Positions 14,010-26,875 of a stretch of 64,000 nt of DNA are shown here, piece by piece. Numbering within the stretch: the first letter of the stretch is position 1; each line of letters starts with the position of its first letter. The DNA is from Hormiphora californensis (Eukaryota > Ctenophora > Tentaculata > Cydippida > Pleurobrachiidae): contig CM035352.1 in NCBI GenBank assembly GCA_020137815.1, positions 2,673,131 through 2,737,130 on the forward strand. The letters run 5' to 3'. Position numbers and translations under genes: made by a program. The notes under the pieces are model-generated. The model saw only the letters and a list, made by a program, of their open reading frames with translations, was not told where the DNA came from and searched no databases.

Positions 14010-17000
14010 TCATTTCCCCCTCCTAAAGCTCCTTGATATCCTCCAGGCGTTCGGCTCCTCATACTTGTTAAACAGTGGCTCAACCTTCTCAGACTTCTTA
14101 TTCTTGCTCAGCTTCGTTTGGTCTGCCTGTTTGAAGAAGGTGGGTGCCAGCTCAACCAGCCACTTAGGGTCGATAGCAGTACATTCCCTCATGTACTCCT
14201 TAGTAGTCAGGACTAGTTCAGTGTAGATGATCCAGTCGGGCTGTCTCTGATAAAGACACGATGAGGGATGGATATAGACAACCTGGTTGTCCACTATCGT
14301 CTTGTATCCCTCCTCCCTGTCCTTCTTCGCGGCATTCCTGAAGAACCCTGAACAGATGGCCTTCTGTAGTTTGGTAGTGGCTCTGTAACAACTCACAACA
14401 TCCAACTTGTGCCTATCCATGATACCCAGCATCTGTTTTCGTACATCCTGGGCCTTCTTTAGGCTCCTTGCTTGGACAAAGTTCTCGTAGCACCAGTGAG
14501 AGCTAAAACCATTATTTTTCCAGGCGTTATACACCGCTAACAATGTAAACAGATCCCCCTCCGGTTGATGGAATTTAGCTTTCTTCTGATCTGCCAGAGT
14601 CTGCTTCTCTTTAGGTCTGTAGAACACGTTAGGGAAGGATAACATAGATACAACCGTTATCGCCTCATCACTGCACCCCAGATTTACACTTTGAATAAGG
14701 AGTTTAGCAAGTTGGGGCTCCAAGGGAAATTCAGCCATCCTCCGACCCAACTTGGTCAATAACCCCTCGTCATCCAGAGCCCCCAGAGAGTGAAGTTCCT
14801 CCATAGCTGTTATCATAGAGTCCTTGGGAGGCGGGTCCATGAACTCAAATGAGAGGAGATCGTTTATACCCATTGCCTTGAGAGATAGGATGGTACTAGC
14901 CAAGTTACTTCGCTGGATCTCTGGCACTGCACTGGGTAACATTTCATCGTTAAAAGCCCGCTCAGTGTACAGTCTGTAGCATTTACCCGGTCCAGTTCTA
15001 CCCGCCCGGCCCGTCCTCTGTTTCGCCTGGGCCTGGGAAATGGGCACCACGACCAGAGAGTCAAGCCCAGCCTTGGAGTTGTACACTTTTTGTTTTACAA
15101 AACCAGGATCAACAACGTAGAATATTCCATCGATTGTCAGAGATGTCTCCGCGATGTTGGTTGCTATGACGACTTTCCTGGAGCCCGGTGGCGCGGGGTC
15201 GAAGATCCTAGTTTGCATTTCACTGGGCAGGGCACTGTAGACCGGGAGGATGATCAATTCGGGGACATCATCTCCCAACATTTTCATTCTCTCAAACAGC
15301 ATCTCGGCTGATGTGTCAATTTCCTCCTGACCAGTCAGAAACAGCAGAATATCACCAGGTGGTTCAGTCAGATGGATCTGCATGACGGTAATGAGCGAGG
15401 CATCCATGTAGTCGGATTCAGGTTCTTTAGCATAGAACACCTCCACAGGAAACATCCGACCGGGGATGGTGAAGATTGGGGCTTCAAAGAAATAGGTAGA
15501 GAACTTAGCAGCATCAAGTGTGGCTGAGGTAACGATAAGTTTTAGTTCTGGTTTCTTAATGATCGCCTTCTTCATCAGTCCAAATAGGACATCAGTCTGT
15601 ACAGTTCTCTCGTGAGCTTCATCCAACATGATGACCGAGTAGGTGGAGAGATCGGGATCAATGAGACACTCCCTCAACAACATACCCTCTGTCATGTACT
15701 TGATCTTGGTGCTCTCACTCGTACAATCCTCAAACCTCATTGTGTATCCCACATCCTCACCCAACCTGCACCCAAATTCCTCAGATACACGCTTAGCAAC
15801 TGACATGGCAGCCACTCGACGGGGCTGGGTACAACCTATCCTTCCATTAGCAGCATAGCCCTCCTCGTGAAGATACTGTGTCATTTGGGTTGTCTTCCCA
15901 CTGCCAGTTTCTCCAATAACAACTAGAATCTGGTGCTTGTTGATAGCCTTCTATCAGCTGATTCTTGAGCTGATAAATTGGCAAACTCTTCCTCTGCTCA
16001 ATGATTAGACAGATCCGTCCTCTTGCCATACGAAACCTTCTTTCCGAAACTCGCCTTTTTCCACTTCAGGCATTTCCTCAGGTAGTCCTGCCTGGGATTT
16101 GAACTTCCCAGTACCCACTCTCCTGTTTCACAGCACCAGGGGTAGGGTCATGGAAGGTTGTGGTCGCAACACTCTCATCCGGCTTGGCACTTCTCTGCTC
16201 AGCACGGGTCTCCCTTCTCTCCTTAGAAAGGGCACTCTGGGTGGTCGCTGCACGTTGCAGTGAACCATCAGGATTCTTAATGATCCTGATAGGAGAATGC
16301 TGGACGCTGAGTTTCGTTTGGCCCCGGAGAAAGGGAGGCTCCTACCTCAGCTAAGTTCTATCTCAACATCTTCAATATCACTACCGTCTCCCTCCTCCAG
16401 CTCATCAAGGCCAGGATACTCACTCTTATCCAGAACCCCCGCTGCTATCAGCTGTTTGATTTCCCATCTCTCGGGTGAGGTCAACCTCGCCACCCCGCCC
16501 TTCTTCTTACCCTGGTCAGCTGCAGACATATCTTCACGAAGACTTTCTAACTCGCTCTCTGCCTGGGTCGGTGGTCGGTTCCCTTGGAGGAGAGAAGAGG
16601 AAGAATTGGAAGGCATCGGTCTCGCATTGGGATCTCGAGGGTTCAAATCCTTGCCTGTTCCCTGGTCGACCTCTTTAATCGTCAGACCAATCTTGTGGCC
16701 TATAATGGACATGACCTTAACATAAACACTCTCATTTTGCTGGACCACGTCCTCAACCTTGTTAACACGTTGTCTCTGAAGTTGAGAGATATGAACCAGC
16801 CCCTCTGCTTTAACCCCCTCCATGGCAACAAAACATCCAAACTGCATGAGTTTCTTCACCGTACCTCGGTAGATCTGCCCAACTTCAGGCATGGCTTGTA
16901 CTGGCGGAGGTTTAGGTTTGTGTGAGGCATGATCAGGACTCCTCCCTCTTCTCCGTTTGTGATAGTAACTGTCCCCACCACCACCCTCACGACTACCCGA

Positions 17001-17660
17001 TCTTCTCGACCTTCGTCTTGCATCTGAGTTTCTACTTCGGCTGTCTCCACTTCGTCTCCTGTCACGGCTCCGTGACCTCCGTCTCTCTCGACTTCTCCGC
17101 CTCTCTCGACTTCTCGAACGACGTCGTTCTCTACTCCGTGATCTCCTCCGATCTCTCCTATCACCCTTCTCCCAATCCCTCCCTCTCTCAGACTCATCCC
17201 CACTATCCCACTTTTTATCGTCCTTCACTGGTTTCTGAGTTTTGGCTGGTTTCGGAGGTGCCTCGGCTTTGGAAGGAGCCAGGGCTTCCAACTCTGCAAG
17301 GGCATCTGTCACAACGGCTGCCTCTGCATCCGCACCAAACTGACCGTCGGGCAAACAAAGAGCAGGGAAATTGGAATCAGCTTGAGTTGGTTGTACATTT
17401 GAATTGGTCTTGCCTTTCCGTAACAACAGATTGGGCTGCATGGTCTGAATAAGTCTGAAGATATTGTTTATAAATGATTCCGGGAACTCAGCTCCATTCT
17501 TCTTCAGGAGCTGTTTAAATTTGGGTAGGTTCTTCCCCTTTTTAGCGAGACTGATGATGAATTCAGCTAGGTCCTTGTCGTTCATCCCCATGTGGTTGTG
17601 CAGTTCTGTACAGATCTTTGAGACAAGGGAGAGGTATTCGAGTTTATCAAGGGCGTCCAT
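14010..17660 (-). CDS. DHX8: DEAH-box splicing helicase DHX8/Prp22, intronless, frame broken by clustered single-base insertions
   Basis: The frame starts [20 protein letters not shown], the DHX8 N-terminal helical domain, followed by an RS/RD-rich stretch and an S1 RNA-binding domain ([20 protein letters not shown]). A 624-codon frame then carries the helicase core: [28 protein letters not shown], the HA2/OB regions and the ending [19 protein letters not shown]8 releases spliced mRNA from the spliceosome. Between about 15945 and 16350 homology continues but hops frame; about six extra bases (near 16343, 16351, 16113, 16065, 16006 and 15947) account for all the breaks. Motif I ([10 protein letters not shown]) lies at the edge of this zone. 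No introns are seen, unlike the neighbours. Sequencing errors are the likeliest cause; a decaying retrocopy or true +1 frameshifting are alternatives. Confidence 0.9.
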
Positions 17661-17917
17661 TGTGTAGCTAGAGAGGGATATTGAGTGGTGTGTTAGCGGG
17701 GAGGGGGGAGCTTGGTTAGAGGGTGGGGGTTTCAGGGGAAAGAAACAAAATGAAATTAGCGAAACAAATAGTAAACCGTCAACGGTACAAATTCATATAC
17801 GACACTACTACTTCTTCCAGAATACTGGGGGAGAAAAAAGGGGGGAAACAATGTCTGTCATGGGGTAGTAACTAGGAGTGCGGTAGTACACTAAAAGTAA
17901 CTGGGAGCTGGGGATTT

Positions 17918-18294
17918 CTACTTCATTGCCTTCTTCTCGAGTTCTGCTTTGAGCTGTTTTGAGAAATCATCCTCGATCTTGTCATCATCCCAGTTGTCCT
18001 CCCAAACCTGTAGAGATCAGTGTAAAGATGATGATATGAAGAACAGTGGAAACTTGATGTAAAGCCAAAACATCACAGAATAGGAAAGCTGTAGCTACGA
18101 TAAAGTAGTTGCCTAGCAACAACTAACCTGTCTAGCAACAACTAACCTGCCTAGCAACAACAACTCACCTGGAGGTCTGCTGAATCAGTCTGCTCCTTGC
18201 TCCACTCCTCTACAGGGAAGTCCTCGAATTCATCATCCTCCTCCAACTTTCCAAGGTTGGGCTGCTTGCCAGTCTTCACTTCACCTTTAGTCAT
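17918..18294 (-). CDS. SEM1: SEM1/DSS1 26S proteasome complex subunit
   Basis: Two exons (18294-18169, 18007-17918) give 71 residues, close to the human 70. The two acidic/aromatic blocks are unmistakable: [15 protein letters not shown] and [19 protein letters not shown], followed by a basic helix ending EKKAMK. DSS1 is an intrinsically disordered partner of the 19S lid, BRCA2 and the TREX-2/PCI complexes. It starts 202 bp downstream of the NOC2L stop and ends 257 bp before the DHX8 start, all on the minus strand. Confidence 0.96.
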
Positions 18295-18495
18295 GTTGCT
18301 ATGAGCTAGATTGAGATGTTGTTAGTCTTGTTGCTAGCTCTAGAGACAATGAGAGATCTATATTGGATATTGAGCTGCTGTCTGTTAGCTGGAATTAAAT
18401 GTGAGATGATGAAAACACAGTTTAATCGGTCCAATAACTTAAAAGGTGCTTTAAAAATAATAATTTAACTTTAAAAGAATCATGTCTCCCCTGAG

Positions 18496-21400
18496 TTAGT
18501 CCGAAAGAACAAAATCTTCAACCATGTCCTCGGTATCTTCAGTCATCTCCGTCACAACCTTCTTCTTCTTCTTTTCAGTTCCATCCTTCTTTTTAACCTT
18601 CTTTTCTTTTCCATCTTCCTTCTTTTTAACTTTCTTCTCTTTTTCAACTACCTTCTCGACTACCTTCATCTTCTTCTTTTTCTTCGGAGGTCCCTCTTCA
18701 ACCTTAGCTGCCTCCTCTGCGCTCTCTAAACCACTCGATTCCTCATCCTCCTCCTTTCCCTCTTCTTCCTCATCTTCCATCTCATCATCACCATTTTCAG
18801 TAGCCGCTGCCTGATTAGCCGCTAACACAGTCCTGTGAACCTTCAGCCAGCTGTTGAAAAACTTGGTTAGAGCACTTTCTGGTAGGGCATCCTCCCACTT
18901 CTTGGCCTCCTCAAGATCTCGGGGACTAAAACTAACACCAGACCGTTTGTCTGTGATATCCCGTGATACCGCCTCTGTCTTCTCAAGGATCTGAAATAAA
19001 AATATTTAGAACTGGTAAGTTATACAATGTTATATAAATTATACTTCCGGTAAATTTGGGTAAATTGAGATGTGGAATTTACCTGTCTGATTTGGCTGGT
19101 GTATTTCGAGTTATTACAACTTTTATTGAACTTTCTTAGCCACACACTGACAGGGAAACTGGCCTCGGGGAACGCTATGCTCTGGGACAACTGTGATACA
19201 TAATTGAGGATCAACTCAAACGATAAATCAAACACCCCGTCTTGGTAGGCTTTCGTCTTTTTGTAACCCTTCGTCACCTGGAATAGGGAGAATAATTGGT
19301 CATGTGAAAAATTATCTCAGAATCAAACGGTTTACGGTCGTACAGAGAGTATTGAAAACATCAAATCTTGAGGACTCACAAACCTTGAGAACGCATGTAA
19401 GATCAATGGGCTTGGAGGCAGGTGCCTTGTTCTGGGTTGCACAAAAGTTCAGACAAGTCAGGAGAGGGTGGAGAAGGGGGATATGGTTGTCTGTCGAGGC
19501 AGCAAGGTGAAGCATCATTCGAATAGTGTGGAGATGGAGGGGGAAGAAACAGGGCGAACTGTGGAGATCCAATACTTTCAACATCACCTGGAGAGGTATT
19601 ATAAATAAAAATATGTGGGGGGGGGGGGCCTGCCGCAAGAATCTCATGCCTCATTGGCGATTTTCAGGGTAGCTGGGATTTTTGAGATTTTCGATTTTTG
19701 GCTAAAAAACGTGGGATTTTTGAGATTTTGAGGCAAATTTGCGATTTTTCGGGGAAAACCCGCAAATTTTCTCAAAAATCTCATAGAAAGGAAAAATTTC
19801 CATTCGAAAATTTGGAATAGAAACAATCCTTGTGTTTTTCTACCAAAAATCAAAATTCTGGATAGAAATTTTCCTTGTGTTCTAGTACAAAAGTTAATGT
19901 GAAGCTAAAACATGAAATCTGCCTATTTAAATTACTAAACTGCTATTATGATTCAGTTTTAAGCTAAAACATATGTCGAAAAACTGAGTATTGGCAGCCA
20001 AAACTGTGCCAATTTAACACAAAAATCTCAAACGTAATTGAGCAAATTTTCCCAAAAATCTCAAAAATCTCATCGGCCGAAAAGAGGGTAGCTGAGATTT
20101 TTGCGGCAGGCCCCCCCCCCATATGTACAAAAATTTGGGGAACTATGATTTTAGAATATAGAATAAGATTACTTTGTGAGGCTCACATCGCTCTGTGAGG
20201 GTTCAAACTGACTCAAACTGTGTTTACCTGTATAAGTGGGAATATGAGGGGTTGAAGACAGGCATCACAATCTGCCAGGACTGCTACCCACACGTGCAGA
20301 CAGTTGATGTACTGCCAGTTGTACACACTCTCTATCTCCTTCTTACTGACCACCACTGACCTGACTGTTACTGCTAACTGTCTGATGTACAGGAAACCCT
20401 GGGGGAAGAGGGCGAGGGTTCAGTATATCAGTTGGTGTAGTCAAAAGAAGCGAGGAGAAATATAGGAAAACCTGGCGGTGAGGGATCAGTTTTCAGTCAG
20501 AAGAACTGTAAAGTTTCAGAAACAGCAATTTGCAATCACATACCGTGGTGTAAGTAACGGATGGGTTAATTTTGAAGAGTTCTACCAGACAGTTCCTCAT
20601 CAGCACAATGTTATCACGAGTCTTGATGTTCATTGCCTTACTACACTTGGTATACTCAACATACATCTTCTTCAGCAGATCTCCCAGAAAGGAGGGAATC
20701 TTTTTAACAAGTGCCTGGAACGGGGTTAGTGTGGGGTGTTAGGGCGAGTGACGAGTGTTAGGATAGGGTAGATTGTTATGTTCTAACCCTGTGCGAAACA
20801 CAGTCTAGCTAGGCAAAGGGTAGAGAGATTTACCTACCCTAATATGGGAAATAAATCATAAACTATTACCTGGAGACCAGTAAACGCTACAACCCGGGAG
20901 AGATCGGATTTGCAACCCCACACAGTTATGTGACTCTTCACATATTTCTTTATAAGGCGGGAGAAGGCAGCATAGAATGGCAGCATTGCTTTGCAGTGAC
21001 GCATTACTGCACACAAAACATCATCACTCGTTAAAAGTCCTGCAGGGGAAGAGAAAGATAGAGACTAGAGAGAGAAAATAATAGAGAAAAAGAGGGCAAG
21101 GAGAGAAACAACAAGAATGTATACTTACCAAGCAGATCAGTAAGATTGGTCAGGTATGTTTTCAGGGACACCTTCACCTTTACCCATCGGGGTGATGCTG
21201 TAGGGCTGTCTCCCAGACACTCCTTCAATACACCCGCACTGTACTCCAAACACAGGGAAATAACTTTGTTTACCATATCTGGATCGATGATAGTATACTT
21301 GAGGCCCTCTCCTTCGTCCCCCCGGGCCGTCCCAACAGCCGCTTGGAATGCTTTTACAAGCTGTTTCCAACTGGGGAGACTGTTCTTTCGCAACTGTTTC

Positions 21401-22131
21401 TCCCATTTTGCTAGCAAGGCAGGTGTAACAGGGATTGAGTTTGCTTCCGGTAATTCCTCTTCTTCCTCTTCAACTTCTCCTGCTGCTGCTGCAGTTTCCC
21501 CCTCATCAGCACCTTCCTCCTGGTCGTCATCTGAGGAACCCTCGCTGTCACTACCCTCCTCGTCACCACTGAAATTCAACAAATCTGGATCGTTTTCTTG
21601 GAGGAATTTGTAGAACTCTGAGTCTTGTTCCTGGAGCCTAGATAGGCCTTCTTTCACATCCTCTCCCTCTGCAGCAGGTTCCTCAAGGGGGGCCTCTTCT
21701 GGTGTGACAGACTCAGTGACTTCGGGTGCTTTTTGTTTCTTTTTCTTCTTCTTTTTATTTTTAGCTGGTTTTGTTTCAGAATCTTTCTCATCTCCGGCCT
21801 CCTCTTCTTTTGTTTCAACAGCAGCCGTGAGGGCGGTCTCATTTTCTTCGATTTTAACAGCTGCAGCTGCGAGGGGGGCCTCCTTCTCTTTCACCTTTTT
21901 CTTCTTCTTCTTCTTCACCCCATTCTCTTCACCATCTCCATTAGCAGCCACCTTCTTCTTCTTCTTCTTGGGCTTCACTACTTTCTGTGAGACCTCCTCC
22001 TCCTCGGAATCCCCGACATCAATATCTGCAAATGATGCCATGAAGGCCTCAGCATCCATTGCACCCAACTCACTAACCGATGGGCCAGCATCCTTCTTCC
22101 GCTTGCGCTTTACTTCCGGCTGGTTCACCAT
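18496..22131 (-). CDS. NOC2L: Nucleolar complex protein 2 (NOC2L/Noc2)
   Basis: Seven exons (22131-21129, 21039-20870, 20714-20544, 20398-20228, 19587-19384, 19277-19083, 18990-18496) join in phase to about 802 residues. The first exon has a long K/E-rich N-terminus, then LSRLQEQDSEFYKFLQENDP, matching NOC2 orthologues. Downstream are the Noc2 alpha-solenoid segments (YNWQYINCLHVWVAVL, then SKPIDLTCVLKV, then FPVSVWLRKF). The tail is acidic then lysine-rich. Noc2 pairs with Noc1 and Noc3 in nucleolar and nuclear pre-60S export; mammalian NOC2L also binds p53 and inhibits histone acetyltransferases. The fourth intron contains an inverted-repeat element (19617-20120). Confidence 0.94.
19617..20120. 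mobile_element. Terminal-inverted-repeat element inside a NOC2L intron
   Basis: Ends are g-run plus cctgccgcaa on the left and ttgcggcagg plus c-run on the right. The interior is AT-rich and repeats ttttgagattttt and aaaaatctcaaa blocks. About 500 bp, non-coding: a MITE-like element. The long G and C runs at its ends may be partly sequencing inflation. Confidence 0.7.
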
Positions 22132-22357
22132 GGCTATTTAAACTGTAACATAAAGGGGCTATTGTTAATTGAGCTAATAGGAAGCTGAAGCCTGAAAGTA
22201 AAACCAAAATCTTGCAAAATATATATGTTAAGTTTACAAGTTAACTCCGGGTGAATTATGATAATGATATAATCGCATAAATTACTGTCAAATGTAAAAA
22301 CTCCCATTGTAAAATTTTGAGATATAATATAATTCTTTAGGTAGCACTGCTTGTACA

Positions 22358-22455
22358 ACTTATAACACCCCCCAGTGTTATAAGTTTTCACTTATAACAC
22401 CCCCCAGTGTTATAAGTTTTCACTTATAACACCCCCCAGTGATACATGAAAACTT
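22358..22455. repeat. 32-bp palindromic tandem repeat
   Basis: Almost three copies of a 32-bp unit built around cttataacacccccc and gttataagttttc. The unit is itself partly palindromic (cttataac/gttataag). It lies just upstream of the NOC2L start, between NOC2L and TMX2. A related cttataacac/gtgttataag pair recurs at about 22990-23030. Confidence 0.75.
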
Positions 22456-22784
22456 ATAACACCGCTGCACTTAGAACTCCACTGTTTCTGTCACACTTAA
22501 AAACCGTTAGAAAGATGAACGTGTACGAATTCCCTCTCTCTCTCTCTTTATGTCACACTCTCACGCCGTTGCAGCACCGAGATCAAGATAACGGTTACGA
22601 AGTACGAACTCCCGGACCCACACATTCTTTATCTCTCTCACTCTCACTAATGTCTCACTCTCTTTACCTATATCAGGCGTTATCTTATCTTATACTGATT
22701 TCTCTGCCTGCTACCTTATCATGAATTTGTTCTATTGTTACGCCCTAAAGTGTCTCTCACTCTTGTTAAAAAAATTTTACAATG

Positions 22785-23062
22785 CAATTTTATTATGCCT
22801 GTTTTCGTTGTACCTGACGTCAACAATAATGTCCCAGATTCGTACACTTTTAGACCTCGCAGGCTCGGTCAAAAAGTAAAACTACATCACTCGCAGGCTC
22901 GTGAGGTAGTTACACTTAGTGGCACTCGCAGGCTCGTGCACTAAAGTACAAGAATCTGCCTCGACCTGTGGTCTCGGATCATTATTGTTGCACTTATAAC
23001 ACTCGACCTTCGGTCTCGTGTTATAAGTTTTCAGGTACAACTTATAGGCATAATAAAATCCT
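22785..23062. mobile_element. Foldback (MITE-like) element between TMX2 and NOC2L
   Basis: The outer ends are reverse complements (attttattatgcct and aggcataataaaat), followed inward by ttgtacctga/tcaggtacaa and acaataat/attattgt pairs. The interior has repeated ctcgcaggctcg motifs. About 280 bp, no coding potential; it fills part of the 970-bp spacer. Confidence 0.65.
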
Positions 23063-23103
23063 ACATTATATAGCCAGTCCATGATAATCAATTTCTATCT
23101 CGT

Positions 23104-26100
23104 TTACTTTTTCTTCTTCTCCTTTCCCCTGTTCTTTTCTCTCTCCAGGGCACTGTCGTAGAACTCTTGAATACCCAGATCTCGTAATAGGTTTTTCTGG
23201 GATTTTAGGTTGTTAGGCATAAAAAGGCGGGGTTCTAAATGAAAATAGGCTGATATTGTAGAAAACTATTATAGAAGGGAGATTGAGAGAGAGAGGAGAG
23301 ATAGAAAGATGCCAAGTTAAGACGGCACCCTCCCAATTACAGGGGGCACTTAGAGGGGGGCTGCGGCCATAATTATGATGTTTTGATTTCATCAATTACA
23401 GTCCCATCTCTCTTCAACAGTACCCGAATCTATAATCAGTAACTTACATGACTCATCACGTAAGGTTTGCCGCTGTTAGTCTGTTTTACAATTCTAGCCG
23501 GTTTTCCTCCCTCGAACACGACAATCGCTGGCAGCTCAGCCTGTCATCGGGGAGAGGATAGTTAGATGATGCTGAGATGATAGTAGAAGAGAGAAAGAAG
23601 AGGAGAGTTGGAGGAAAGTGAGTATAGGGATCTGATGAAAATGCTAAATACCCAATTAGGGGAGACATAACTAGCAAATATTACTTATGATCTGATACTC
23701 GTTTTGAAAGCTATTTACCCAGCTGTTGTAACTGCCCATATTGTTTGGAATTGGATCGAAAGACTTCTACTTAGTAACTACTGTTAGCTTTTGAAATACT
23801 TGAAAATCGGGGTCCGACTGTACCTTGATTGTAGAAGTGCTGATACCGTACTCTTCACACGTTCCCTGAGATCTCAAAACATCACATTTTCCAAACTTCA
23901 TCAGTGCGTGTGTGTACCTGCAGGAATATTAATTGTTAATTAGTTTTAATATTTATGAACATCTGGCTGCTTGAAATGACAACAAACAGTCTCTCTTTAG
24001 TAAATTGCAGGCAAGTAACTTACTCTCTACTGATTGCCCCGAAAATGGGTTTCACGGCATTGCAGTGGGGGCTGAATGCCGTGTAGAACTCTACAACCCA
24101 TGTGGTATCAGGGTCTGACTTTAGCTGATCTTTTAGAGAGCCGTCCACAAAATACTTCATCTCTGAAGACTCTTCTAATGCAGGTGTTCTTACCAGGACC
24201 AATAACACTGAAAATAGTTTGAAGTGAATTAATTTGGTTCAGATGCACGTGCTGCCTCAGGCCCCGGACATTGCAAAATTATCTTTGGGATGAATGCAAA
24301 TGGCTCAACACTGATACATACTTCGATTCATTAATAAATTTCCCTTGAGACACTGTATGTGACCGATCTGTTTGAACGCAAAGAGAGCTGAGAAATTTCT
24401 TGATTCCTCAGAGCTCGAAAATAATTTTTTTAATGATCGCTATATATAATAATCCATTCTTTATCGCTTCTAATATTGTTTGCAGTAGGTCGATGATGGT
24501 ATTATTAGTGAGTGGTGACGTGTGAGTAATAAGGGAGGTCATTGGCCTCTTATTACCAAGCATCATCTACTTAACTCTTGTTCAACCTCCCCTATCTTTC
24601 TTCTATTCTATATTTCGTTCAGATCTCTCTGATCATTGTTGCTACACCTGTCCAGACTTCTAGCTTTCTATCTATCTATCTCTCTCCATCCATCTCTCTT
24701 TTTATCTTGTTCTAACTTAGTAAACGAGGCACCAGGCATTAACTATTTAACTTATGACTGACCTTCTTAATTTTCGCTTATTATACTTTTGCTAGCTCTC
24801 AGAGGTACTTATTTATGATGCCCATTTCCCTTATTAAAACCTTTACTAAATATAACTAATATGCATGCTCTCATCTTTACACACGTCACACTCTTCTCCA
24901 TTTGTCCCCTCGCTCTCTTTCTTCGCCGCTCTCTTTTTTTTTGGTCGCTCTCTTATCATCACCTCGTTTTTACTACTCTCACCTTTCTACTTCTCTATAC
25001 GTCCATTTCTTACCTATCCCTTTATCTCTCCCTCCCTTTCTCTCTCCATCGTTTCCTGTCCATTACCTCTTTACGAGCAAGAAGCTGCACACTCTCTCAC
25101 TTTTCCTCTTACTCTTTCTTTATTCAGTCCTCCTGTTAGTCAGCTACTGCAGTTAATGACACTTGTTTTGGTGTAACCTACATTCAGCTGATATTCTGTA
25201 GAATAGGATTGTAGACAATCTTCTCCTCTCTTTTCTTGTTGCAGAGTCTTTTTTCAAAAAGAGTAAGTTTGCACCTAACGACTGAGACGATTATATCGTT
25301 TTACTTTAATAGCGACAGAGTCTCTCCTACAATAACTCGTTTTATTTTTGTTTCTCTCAGTCTCTTTTTGAACTAATGATAAGAATTCTTCATTCTTCAA
25401 TTGTCCATGGTAAACCATTCTAGAACATTCTTGTCTCTGTTGAAACAGTAAGAAAAACCACAACTTTTTCAGTCATGACTTTGTTTTCCAACGCCACTAT
25501 CAACGAAAACCCAACGCCTCGTGCCGTGGACAACGTACTTGGAGTCAGTTTTATTGTCATGTTTATCCTTTCTATCTTCCTCAACCCCATCAGTTTCCTT
25601 TATCACAGCAGACGAAAAACCCTGGAGGCGGCCCTCTACACATATCTCGCTATCTGTGACTTTGTGATAAACTTGTGGGTTCCCCTGGCAGCGGCCCAAC
25701 ATCTCCTAGCATCAGACGCCCCAGTGGACAAGGTGGCGAGCATCGAGGACCGATGTGCCTACCTTGTGTATTTTACATTTTCAGCCTACAGTGGATTATT
25801 GATCAACATTCTTCTAATTTGCACAGCCATCAGGATAGGACGTCCGGGGTCTATCATACCAAAAGGGCCGGTACTTCGGTTGATCTCTGCTATAATGGGT
25901 CTATACACGGTACTCCAATTCCTAGCAGCGTTTGCACCGGACCCTAAGGGTAAACCGATGTGGGCCGCATGGAGCCTATCCATCCACTACAAAAACAGTT
26001 TCGAGGCAGTTGTCTGGGTAACGTACATTATCTTCTTCGCCCCGGGACCACCACTAATGGTGGCAGCTATCCAACACATCTCAAAGCGTCACATCCCTCC

Positions 26101-26822
26101 AAACCACTTCTCTCGGTGGGAGTGTGTCAAAGTGGTTAGTTTGTGTATACCAAACTTTATCTATCCAATCATCCTGACGATTGACTTCTTTCTCTGGGAG
26201 GGTGATAAAACTGGGCGGAGTCCCGGGGAGGAGAGCGTGGCTAGTGATCAAGCTAACATGATGACATTCTTCGGCAAGACTTTCTTTCCCGTGTTTTCAT
26301 CAGCATGGAATGCAGTGTTTTGTGTTTCTCTTGACAGGCAATCTGAGGTGCATGGTAGCGAACTGGTTCAGGAAAGCCAGAGAATAGGAAACGAATTGAA
26401 GAGGTTGGTAACTTGTGATTTGTGAATTGTATTATATGCTCATTGTTCCCATTTCATTTAAATATATCCATGTTTTGTTTTAAATCGGTGGATACTCGGT
26501 GGAAAGGCTTGGGGGTTTCGGTAAATGGGGGCCCGACTGTGTAGTGTGTAGGGTTTGTAGACACTAGCAATAACTAATAGGCACTTACCTATACAGAGAA
26601 GTAGATACCATCCGGCCACCTGTATATCTGACTTGTAGAACAGAAGACAGCTGCCAGCCTTTGCGAACATGAATAGGGTGGAGAGGTAGGATTCTATGCT
26701 GACACAGCGCCGGTTTTTAATCGCCACTACACATATCACGAAGAAGTATATCTCAATCTCGTACTGGAACGAGGGTTAACCGAGTTGAGTTTTAGTTTAT
26801 TGAGAAGAAAACTGAGATAGCA

Positions 26823-26875
<53 letters not shown>

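Noticed and set aside
16630-16665. ggttcaaatcc-type tRNA B-box
   Set aside because: It lies within conserved DHX8 coding sequence, and no cloverleaf with an A box can be folded around it.
14010-17660. DHX8 as a fully degenerate pseudogene
   Set aside because: More than 1,000 codons outside one 400-bp zone are intact and well conserved, which fits local sequencing errors better.
21704-22141. Plus-strand Phe/Ser-rich frame
   Set aside because: Shadow of the lysine/glutamate-rich NOC2L first exon.
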